Below, in pieces: positions 25,277 through 32,611 of a DNA stretch of 36,271 bases; the first letter of the stretch is position 1, and each line of letters opens with the position of its first letter. The notes beneath the pieces were generated by a model, which worked only from the letters and a program-made list of their open reading frames with translations, had not been told where the DNA came from and did no database searches. The stretch is from assembly GCA_005524015.1 (NCBI GenBank), contig SULG01000029.1, forward strand, positions 1-36,271. The letters run 5' to 3'. The DNA comes from Candidatus Jettenia ecosi (GTDB lineage Bacteria > Planctomycetota > Brocadiia > Brocadiales > Brocadiaceae). The translations under genes and the position numbers were made by a program.

Positions 25277-28200
25277 TTACTCTTTAACCCGCATGATACC
25301 CCATATTCCGCCATCAAACTGGAAGGACATCATATCACGCCAGAGATAATCACCGGCAACTCCAAACTTGCCGCCGGCGCCGTTCTGGAGCACAACATCA
25401 AAATGGTTCGTCGGGCCGTGGCCCATTCTGGCGCCCTCAAACATAGTCAACCATTTACCCCCCAGCTTGTTATCGCCAATCCGTGTGGAATTATTCTGGT
25501 ACGGCAACTCCTGCCAGACATGACCGTGCACCATAAATACGTGGTTGCGCGTATGGCCCCCCGGCTGAAGCACCCTGAAACGGACCGGTGTTCCTTTATC
25601 AACCGTAAAGACAGGGGTTTCCGGGTCCTTATCTCCGACCTGTGCATTCGTAAGCGCATTGGCAAAGTCAACGGTCCGGGTAAATGTCAAAGGCGCATCC
25701 GGAGCAAAGCCCATTCGGAACCACATCGGCTCACTGCGATAGTTGACGGCCTTCTGGCCTGAATCCCATGAATCTTCAGCCTCTGCTGTGTCAGGTACCG
25801 CCCCATTATCGGCAATAGTACCGTCACCCAGTTTATCACCATAGCGAAAATTGATGTCATCCTGGAATAAAGTAACAAACTCACGGAATAAAAGGTTATT
25901 ATTTGCATCATAAATATTGGCAGCCATACGGGATTTTCTGTTCTGGTTCAGATCGAAATCGGTCTTCCATTTCGACCCTTGCGGTTCAATGATTAACGCC
26001 GCAACCGCCCCTTTATTGCTGTGTTTGATAAGGTCAGATGATGATATGTTTATGCTGCCAAATTCTACCGGTTTTGCATCCAGGGTTCCATCTGGCTGCA
26101 AATCCAGGTGACCTGCATACCATCGATATCTTTTACTGCTTCCCGGCTTGGTAGCCTGTAAACTGTTGTAACCAACGTTGACACCATCATGTCTGGCAAC
26201 GTCGTAACTTACCAGTTGCGGGTGCAGTCCCGTGTAACTGGAAGGCCGAACCTGGTTGCTGTTGAAGTGCTCTACCATCATCGGCATCTTGCAAAAGCCA
26301 GGCAAATCGGGAGCTGCTCCTGATGGGAGCTTGTTCCTGAAGGTTATTTCGATACAATCGCCGGCATTTGCTCGCAGAACCAATGGTTCTACCGGAACAT
26401 TCGGCTTCAGTTTACCTTTATCGGCGCCCGATGTTATCAGATCGCCGTTGAAAACGAAGAGTATTGCTGTAGGGTCATGGAGCGGCCCGTCATTCTCTTC
26501 CCGGGAATTATACACCAATGTTTTCTCTTTCAGGACATCCTTAGCAAGAACCGCCGATACTGCATACGACCGCACCGGCGCCGAATCGGGACAAACACCC
26601 TCAAAATCATCGGCATTGGCAATCTGATCATTCAAAATTTCCATGTTATTAGGCAGTGGCATGAGATCGTCCTGCAGGTTTTTGTATGCGCGCAAGATTC
26701 CCCAGCAACCATTCCACAGACCATCCGCTGAAGAATCCGGTTTATAGAGGTAATCGTTAAACCGCCTGCCGCTGGTGGTTTCAACCTTTATAACAGGCGC
26801 TATCATTTCAAAATGCTCGGAGATACCCATCATCTGAGAACTGCGATAGCCCGAGTTTGTCCAGTCAGGTTCATAGAGCCACTTGAACCCGTGGATGGAG
26901 AAATTATGCCCCTCCTCCTGGGCGCCGACCATGACGCGAATCTCGACCTTGTCATTTTGGTAGACACGCAAGAGAGGTGTGAAAGGATCTCCGCGTTTCG
27001 CGCCCTGAGATGCCGTTGCGTTCGGATAAGGCCAATTACTTGGAGAAAGGTTAAAGGCCGGATCGGCCCTGGTTACATCGGAACGGAAGGCGTAGGAAAG
27101 ATCGCCTGCCTTATCCGTTGCCTGGGTATTGGTACTCGGCTTGCGAATCCGCAAGGCAATCGGTTCGTTGCGGTTATTGATCGAAAAAGTACCGACGTCA
27201 TCCGCTGAAATGGCTTCAGGGCAAGGGAGTGGTTCTCCTCCGGGGCATTCCTCAACCCTTTCAACCACGAAGGGAAGACCGACTTCCTTCCTGCCAGGCG
27301 GATTGATTGCCAGATCCGGTTGGTTTGGTTTATCGAAACCTCCTCCAGGCTGGCGGGCAACACCATTCCACGGCTTCGGGAAAACAGGGCCTCCCTTGGA
27401 AGGCAGTTCGGGATGACTCCCAGCCTTGTACGCCAGTTGAAAATCGATGAACTCAAACATGAACTCACGGTAACTATCAGCGCCGTCTTCCCCTGCCAGG
27501 ATATCAGCCCGCCAACTGGTCGGCCCTCCGTCATCACGCGTTCCCATAGTATCACCACTTACCGGATCACGCCATGTTGATCCCTTGGGTTCGATAAGCA
27601 ACCCGGCATACAGGCCAGAATGCTGATTTGTCGACGGACTATAATGATCATGGGTATACACGGTGCGGAGGGTACGGTCACGTCCATTGAGGTTCAGAAG
27701 CGGATCCGCATACCAACGCTGGATTGTCGTCTGAGCCCCGTCAACATGGAAGAAAGGATGTGACTCTGCCTCTAAGTCATTGTGCATCTGTCCATCCGGG
27801 TCCAGAAGTCCGCTCTTACCGGTAGGATCAAAATGATTCAGCGCTTCAATTCTCTCTTTTACCTCGTCCGGACTAAAGGTGCCGTCCTCGTAGTTCCAGC
27901 CATTGCCCGACCCATCGGCAGACAACACATCGAATTTTACCAGATGGATGTGCTGCCCGAGAACATCGGTTGGTGTGCGGACCTGGAAGTCGTCTAACTC
28001 ATAGATATGAGGAATCAGGTTCGTGTGCCAGTATTCAACACAATCGCCACTGTTAGCGCGGAAGAACAAGGGTTCAGGCGCACGGGTCCCGTTATAGTAT
28101 GCCGACACGTCTTTCCACAGCGAGAGTATGCGTGCCTGCGGGAAGTGCCAGCCTGCCTTATTGAGGACATTATCGATCTGGATAGCCGCAGCCTTGTAAG

Positions 28201-30322
28201 TTCGAAGGGTTGTGATGGGGTTGCCCGAATCATCAACGCAAGGGTCTGCAAAGGGAGCCCCCGGCACCCGGGGCCGACCGTTCGTAACGAAATTGCCCGC
28301 AGCAACATTTCCGTTGAGGTCGACGGCAGAAGACGGATGATTTACCTGTTCGTGAAAACTCATGGCTGCCTTCTCAACATCCGTCCCATTCTCAGGAAGC
28401 TCCTGAGCCTTCATAGCCAGGATTTCCTTGGTGAAGTCAAGGCGCGTATGTACTTCCCTGGTAACGTTGTCGGGATCGCTGACAACGACATGCCTGGGCA
28501 GACCACCATCATGAAGGGTATCAAGCGGCGGATGGGGCGGCCGGTGGCCTGCAACACCGGGAACGAAGAACGGAAACCCGGGATTCCCGTTTCCCGTAAT
28601 CTGTACCGTGCTCGAATCATCAGTACCATCACCATTCGCATCGGCTGGTATAATGGTTACCCCTGCCCCCGGCATCGGCGCCATGGGCAAACCCGGCAGT
28701 GGTACCACTCCGGGAATCGGTGTGCCGGCTATAATCTCCCCGTCAGGCAGCTTGCGTGTGCCGTCCTCAAAAACGTCATGAACACGCCAGAGCGCCCACA
28801 TTCCCTGGGCGAAGTGCGGGTAGAAGTGGCAGTGGAAGATAGCATCTCCCGGGGTTCTGTTGCGGTTTCCGCTGCCGTTATAGCAAATCTCCGTCGTATA
28901 TGCGCTGCCGGGGCCAATGGCCTGGCTATCAAGGTAGGAGGAGTTATCGCTGTCGGGGCTATGTACCCACTGATGCGCATGGAGATGATGGATGTGGTGC
29001 TCCTTGGAACCAGCGTGGAGTATCCGGAATTTTACATGATCACTGAGATAGGAATGATAGACATTCGATGGATCATCAGGATAAAGAGCTTCAGTGGCAA
29101 CTGGTCCGGGTACCAGGGTATCCAGAGTATTTGGGTCTACTCTCAGATTAGCCGGATTATCAACCACCATAGCAGGATCGCCCACTGTCCACGAGCTTAG
29201 GAAGAACTCCTCATATTTGCACTCGGTGCAGTCCCACATCGGACCAACCCCGAGACGATTGGCAATAACCTCCGCGCCTGCGCCGCCAGCACCGTAGTTA
29301 ATGCCAAAACCATCCCGCACACCATGTAACGTATGGATAAGAACCGGGTTCTCGAAGAAAGCAGGAAACGCCTGTACGGCGCCGATCTCATCGTGGTACA
29401 TTATGGTAAATTCCCTGAATGGCTGATTACGGTTCGGATAGACGGGATTTGATAAGTAAGTGCCACTGGCAGGGACGATGATTGCCGTCAGGTCCGAGTG
29501 GACGATATTGTTGCCGCTATCGAGGATCTTTAAAACGGGGGTATTGGAAGGTATTAAATCCCCGGAAGGATACGTTGCCCCACCAGGGTAGACCTTGTTG
29601 TAGTCAATTTTAGGCTGCCAGGTAGGAGTTGTTGCCGTGGTGGCAGTCACTATGTCACTGGCCGTTATCTGGCTGCGAAACCATACAGAGTTTTTGGGCT
29701 CGACATTGACAGCACCGAAGAGGCCGCTGTTCAAAGACCCCCCGTCCCCCTCACCACCGGTTGTTGCTCCCGCACTATAAAGAAGATGGGTTCCTTCCCG
29801 CTCGGCATACAAGGTATAAACGGTAGAATCTCCGGGTTCAACGAGACCACTATTCTGATTATCGCCAACGTTTGAACCATCGTCAGCTATGCCGTTTACT
29901 AACTGCATACCGACTACATGTACCGAAGCGGCTCTCGTGGCAGGCTGCTGGTTATGCACAGGCGCGTTAGCCAGAAGATTAGTAAAGGTGATCTCCAGAC
30001 AATCACCCTCACTCATACGAAGAACAAGCGGCCGGGGTCGTTTATCTGGCCGGAGCTGGACGTTTCCAGGGGTTAATTCGCTCCCTGAGATTGGGATAAC
30101 GTCCCGTTTCAGCGCGAAGATCATTCCCTGTGGGTGATAAGCGCCAAGCCGGTTCCAGAAGAACGGCTGATCCAGAGCCACAACATCGGCTTTAATGGTT
30201 CTCTGGCACCCCGCTTCCGCAGAACTTCCCCAAAAAACCACCCCAAGAATCATTAGTAGCAGACTCATGGTAAACAATATCCCTGAGGTTCTTATAGTAA
30301 AATACGTTCGAACAGACATCAT
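25277..30322 (-). CDS. Very large secreted multicopper oxidase (MofA-like size and organisation)
   Basis: This 1681-residue exported protein has a signal peptide (GILFTMSLLLMILGVVFWGSSAEA, about 14-37) and several cupredoxin domains. Their starts repeat a similar phrase: LRMSEGDCLEITFTNLL, FRANSGDCVEYWHTNLIP, LRANAGDCIEITFRNKLP. Copper motifs include HHIHHLHAHQW (about 440-450), the T1-type HCHFYPHFAQGM (about 495-506), QHIHLVKFD, YTHDHYSPS, GHNFSIHGFKW and NHVFMVHGHVW near the C terminus. Size and domain number recall the putative Mn(II) oxidase MofA rather than 500-residue laccases; metal oxidation is a hypothesis. AAGGAGGG precedes the ATG. A riboswitch-terminator leader lies upstream, and Sco, haem and propeller genes follow. 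Confidence 0.92.
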   Translation of the reverse strand: MMSVRTYFTIRTSGILFTMSLLLMILGVVFWGSSAEAGCQRTIKADVVALDQPFFWNRLGAYHPQGMIFALKRDVIPISGSELTPGNVQLRPDKRPRPLVLRMSEGDCLEITFTNLLANAPVHNQQPATRAASVHVVGMQLVNGIADDGSNVGDNQNSGLVEPGDSTVYTLYAEREGTHLLYSAGATTGGEGDGGSLNSGLFGAVNVEPKNSVWFRSQITASDIVTATTATTPTWQPKIDYNKVYPGGATYPSGDLIPSNTPVLKILDSGNNIVHSDLTAIIVPASGTYLSNPVYPNRNQPFREFTIMYHDEIGAVQAFPAFFENPVLIHTLHGVRDGFGINYGAGGAGAEVIANRLGVGPMWDCTECKYEEFFLSSWTVGDPAMVVDNPANLRVDPNTLDTLVPGPVATEALYPDDPSNVYHSYLSDHVKFRILHAGSKEHHIHHLHAHQWVHSPDSDNSSYLDSQAIGPGSAYTTEICYNGSGNRNRTPGDAIFHCHFYPHFAQGMWALWRVHDVFEDGTRKLPDGEIIAGTPIPGVVPLPGLPMAPMPGAGVTIIPADANGDGTDDSSTVQITGNGNPGFPFFVPGVAGHRPPHPPLDTLHDGGLPRHVVVSDPDNVTREVHTRLDFTKEILAMKAQELPENGTDVEKAAMSFHEQVNHPSSAVDLNGNVAAGNFVTNGRPRVPGAPFADPCVDDSGNPITTLRTYKAAAIQIDNVLNKAGWHFPQARILSLWKDVSAYYNGTRAPEPLFFRANSGDCVEYWHTNLIPHIYELDDFQVRTPTDVLGQHIHLVKFDVLSADGSGNGWNYEDGTFSPDEVKERIEALNHFDPTGKSGLLDPDGQMHNDLEAESHPFFHVDGAQTTIQRWYADPLLNLNGRDRTLRTVYTHDHYSPSTNQHSGLYAGLLIEPKGSTWRDPVSGDTMGTRDDGGPTSWRADILAGEDGADSYREFMFEFIDFQLAYKAGSHPELPSKGGPVFPKPWNGVARQPGGGFDKPNQPDLAINPPGRKEVGLPFVVERVEECPGGEPLPCPEAISADDVGTFSINNRNEPIALRIRKPSTNTQATDKAGDLSYAFRSDVTRADPAFNLSPSNWPYPNATASQGAKRGDPFTPLLRVYQNDKVEIRVMVGAQEEGHNFSIHGFKWLYEPDWTNSGYRSSQMMGISEHFEMIAPVIKVETTSGRRFNDYLYKPDSSADGLWNGCWGILRAYKNLQDDLMPLPNNMEILNDQIANADDFEGVCPDSAPVRSYAVSAVLAKDVLKEKTLVYNSREENDGPLHDPTAILFVFNGDLITSGADKGKLKPNVPVEPLVLRANAGDCIEITFRNKLPSGAAPDLPGFCKMPMMVEHFNSNQVRPSSYTGLHPQLVSYDVARHDGVNVGYNSLQATKPGSSKRYRWYAGHLDLQPDGTLDAKPVEFGSINISSSDLIKHSNKGAVAALIIEPQGSKWKTDFDLNQNRKSRMAANIYDANNNLLFREFVTLFQDDINFRYGDKLGDGTIADNGAVPDTAEAEDSWDSGQKAVNYRSEPMWFRMGFAPDAPLTFTRTVDFANALTNAQVGDKDPETPVFTVDKGTPVRFRVLQPGGHTRNHVFMVHGHVWQELPYQNNSTRIGDNKLGGKWLTMFEGARMGHGPTNHFDVVLQNGAGGKFGVAGDYLWRDMMSFQFDGGIWGIMRVKE

Positions 30323-30436
30323 GATTGCCCTCCTTTTCTTCTTTCACTTCGCAAAACAATTCAGATAAAATTATTCGTGAAAATTGACAAAATCATTGTG
30401 TCTTTGCATTCCGCACAGGAGTAAATTTTTCCGTAA

Positions 30437-30581
30437 TTACTCAAAATAAGGTGCAAAACCTGGGTCGGGGAGAACCTTGTGTTCTCCCTGATCATGGGAA
30501 AACGCACAGGTCTTGAATTTACACAAAGGGTAGGCGAACACAAGGTTCGCCCCTGCGGTGATCCAACAGTATTTTGAGTAA
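30437..30581. mobile_element. 145-bp MITE-like element with TTACTCAAAATA ends
   Basis: TTACTCAAAATA (30437-30448) and TATTTTGAGTAA (30570-30581) are perfect 12-bp inverted repeats. Inside are GGGAGAACCTTGTGTTCTCCC-like and GGCGAACACAAGGTTCGCC hairpins. It lies in the oxidase 5' leader. Confidence 0.65.
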
Positions 30582-30583
30582 CT
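30560..30583. repeat. 24-bp direct repeat, oxidase-upstream copy
   Basis: Identical to 25074-25097. It overlaps the right end of the 145-bp inverted-repeat element. Confidence 0.7.
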
Positions 30584-30662
30584 ACATTTTCCCTATAAAA
30601 AATAAAAGGAATTGCAAACCTTCTTTATGACATTGTTCAGCCTCCTTTCTCACCATGAAAAC

Positions 30663-30714
30663 AAAAAAGCCTTACTGCAAAGATACTCATGGAAAATATC
30701 TTCGGCAGTAAGGC
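30663..30714 (-). terminator. Intrinsic terminator of the oxidase riboswitch
   Basis: On the minus strand GCCTTACTGC (30714-30705) pairs with GCAGTAAGGC (30678-30669). The stem extends through CGAAGATA/TATCTTTG and is followed by six T (30668-30663). Its 5' arm overlaps the 3' strands of aptamer helices P1 (30704-30694) and P2 (30720-30710), so terminator and aptamer cannot form together. Confidence 0.85.
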
Positions 30715-30820
30715 TATCTTTTATTCACCGTAGAGACGCATTATTATGCGTCTCTACCAGATTAAAGACCCTTTCCTTTGCGCCCCCTGATCGCTCAGGG
30801 TTTACCTTTGTCGAATATTT
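30694..30820 (-). promoter_or_regulatory. GEMM-I type cyclic dinucleotide riboswitch aptamer upstream of the multicopper oxidase
   Basis: On the minus strand P1 is AAATATTCG (30820-30812) with CGAAGATATTT (30704-30694). Then comes the GEMM core: GACAAAGGTAAACC, a hairpin CCCTGA-GCGA-TCAGGG with a GNRA tetraloop, and GGGGCGCAAAGG. P2 is AAGG(G)TCTT with AAGA(TAG)CCTT, enclosing a variable loop. The GGNAAACC, GNRA hairpin and GCGCAAAG pattern matches the consensus of class I c-di-GMP (GEMM-I) riboswitches, which also include cGAMP-sensing variants. Its layout with the terminator predicts that ligand turns transcription on. Confidence 0.87.
30730..30757. repeat. GTAGAGACGC mobile hairpin inside the riboswitch P2 loop
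   Basis: GTAGAGACGCA-TTATTA-TGCGTCTCTAC is a perfect hairpin of the family seen at 2291 and 14515. It lies in the P2 loop of the oxidase riboswitch. The sister riboswitch at 35640 lacks it and has a different insert. Confidence 0.8.
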
Positions 30821-30826
30821 ACCGCA

Positions 30827-30855
30827 CTATTATTTTGACCTTAAAAGCATATCAA
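30827..30855 (-). promoter_or_regulatory. Promoter for the oxidase riboswitch transcript
   Basis: On the minus strand TTGATA (30855-30850), a 17-base spacer and TAATAG (30832-30827) put the start about 7 bases later, at the 5' edge of helix P1. The sister module has TTGACA with the same spacer and -10. An overlapping TGGCATG-TAAG-TTGA resembles a sigma54 site but lacks the essential GC at -12. Confidence 0.65.
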
Positions 30856-31012
30856 CTTACATGCCAATTCCAGTTACCTGGTATTTTAAAGTTGAACAAA
30901 GGGGTATTGTTATTTTACGTTAACTTTGAAACCTATACGCAAAATATCACAAAAAGGAATAAAGTCAATATTATTTTGCCCTTAAATTATGAAATATAAT
31001 CGTCACGGCAAG

Positions 31013-31051
<39 letters not shown>

Positions 31052-31404
31052 AAAACAGGTAATAACCTATGGAAATGAAAATAGTTAACAAAATAGTTTG
31101 TAACCTGACGGATGACATTCTGCAGATTGTTATTTTTTTGCTAAAGACTATCGAAAAAATCTTATTTTGAAGTTTTATAGTACATCTGGACAAGGCGGCA
31201 CGGACAAGCCCCATATGCATCAAGCTAAAATATGGAAACGGTGAAGAATAATAAACCACCCATAATCCCCCTTGATCATCCTTTAAAAAAGGGGGAAATC
31301 CCTCGTACCTCTTTTCTATAGTAATGTTAAAACAAAATGTCGCTTTATTTTTGAGATCATGATAGTACAAAAATACCCTATAATTCAGAAGTGGTAACGG
31401 ATAA

Positions 31405-31631
31405 AATGAAGATGATCTCTATTTCAAGCCCGAAGGGCTGCCATGATTATAGATAATGAATAACCGCAAAATCAATAACCCTGAATGGGTGAAATGATTA
31501 TCAGAAAACAGAGGCAAATTCCCAGGCAATGACAGGTATCCACGGGTTTTCCATGCCACCCCTTCGGGGTTCAAACCCTTTCTTCTGCTTTTTTGCTATA
31601 ATCATACCATCCCTTCGGGATTATGAGACAA
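31405..31631. repeat. CCCGAAGGG/CCCTTCGGG composite repeat, copy 2
   Basis: Nearly identical to 13864-14091, in the same orientation and with the same order of sub-units. Confidence 0.8.
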
Positions 31632-31643
31632 AAATACCTTGAT

Positions 31644-31724
31644 AAGTACCTGACCACAAATTTTTGTACCTGTATCTTTGCATACAGGGATTTTCAGTAT
31701 GCAAAGATTTATGTTCAGGTACTT
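31644..31724. mobile_element. 81-bp hairpin element (AAGTACCTGA ends), copy 2
   Basis: It has the same length as 13781-13861 but is inverted. The arms include ATCTTTGCATAC/GTATGCAAAGAT, a perfect 12-bp inner stem. Confidence 0.75.
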
Positions 31725-31898
31725 ACTCTATCACTCCGTCTCTTTGGGATGAGGAAAAACTGATCTGTACTTTCTGAGAAATTTTACTCTACTCTGTGAC
31801 ATTTTGTTTTGAGATTACTATATCTTATCCTTACCCACATCTTTAGAATATCATAAATAGATGTCTCGACGGGGGCGTCTCTAGAGAAATTTTTATGT

Positions 31899-32130
31899 TA
31901 TAGTATCCAAATGACGAAACCGAACATATCATCAACTGAAGAAGGATTACCCTGTCTGTCATTGCGAGGGTAGTGTCCGAAGCAATCTCTTCTAAAATAT
32001 TCAAGGGATTGCTTCGGACACTACCCTCGCAATGACAGGTTAAGAATCCTCTCCATTTCACACACTTACCTATGAGCCAAAGATTCAACTTTCCCCACAT
32101 TCTGTTCGGTTTCATATGTTGGATGCTATA
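31899..32130. mobile_element. 232-bp MITE-like element, copy 2
   Basis: The ends are TATAGTATCCAAATGACGAA and TTCATATGTTGGATGCTATA. It is highly similar to 13457-13688 throughout, including the nested CATTGCGAGG hairpin at 31957-32037. Confidence 0.75.
31957..32037. repeat. TGTCATTGCGAGG hairpin repeat, copy 4
   Basis: TGTCATTGCGAGGGTAGTGT pairs with ACACTACCCTCGCAATGACA, the most perfect copy in the window. Confidence 0.8.
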
Positions 32131-32147
32131 TGTAAGCCTATTCCTGG

Positions 32148-32274
32148 GTGGCGCTGACAAACTCTGTTTGTCAGTGTGGTATATCTCATATCCACGTGTG
32201 CATTCGAACAACACGGACAAACCATGTCCCCGTTCAAGACTTATGGGGATATGGTTTGTCCGTGTCACCCTGTT
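32148..32274. repeat. GGGTGGC-GACAAAC inverted-repeat element, copy 2
   Basis: The ends resemble those at 1876-1971 (GTGGCGCTGACAAACTCTG and GGTTTGTCCGTGTCACCC), with internal hairpins. Confidence 0.55.
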
Positions 32275-32509
32275 TAGCCCTATCGCAATACTTAGATTTA
32301 CCTCTCTGACTTGTGGGTAAAGATAAGCTTTTTTAAAGGGGGAAAAGTTTGATATTTTTGATCAGGTAAACTTTTCTCAAGAAAAAATCCTTCCTTAATC
32401 AATTAACATCTCCCGATATTCGTGAAAACTCTTGAATGTCAGTTGTCAGTACTTGCCGGGCAACATACTCTATACAAAATCTCTTTGGAAGAAAAGGAAG
32501 AAGAATATC

Positions 32510-32537
32510 TTGTGAAATAAATTTATAATCATATAAT
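32510..32537 (+). promoter_or_regulatory. Promoter of the 873-residue propeller protein gene
   Basis: TTGTGA (32510-32515), a 16-base spacer and TATAAT (32532-32537) lie 75 bases before the ATG. The leader has a CCTTCAACTTTGAAGG hairpin (32567-32582), and AGAGGAG is the ribosome binding site. Confidence 0.55.
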
Positions 32538-32611
32538 AATTAAAATTATTTTACGGTAAAAGACCCTTCAACTTTGAAGGAAGATAAAAACAATAACTTA
32601 GAGGAGTAGAT

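Larger units (their letters stand above)
30323..30662. other. Leader between riboswitch and oxidase start
   Basis: No gene is seen. It contains an inverted-repeat element (30437-30581), one copy of the 24-bp direct repeat (30560-30583), and a short conserved segment (30605-30662) shared with the leader at 35831-35889. Confidence 0.65.

Noticed and set aside
28007-29200. 397-codon open frame on the plus strand
   Set aside because: It lies wholly antisense to conserved multicopper oxidase motifs (including the HCH site), has no family resemblance and no ribosome binding site. It is a shadow of a long gene.
31843-32268. 141-codon frame sharing protein sequence with an 87-codon frame at 13410-13673
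   Set aside because: The shared protein sequence arises because both run through copies of the same 232-bp palindromic element. Conservation is at DNA level, not coding.
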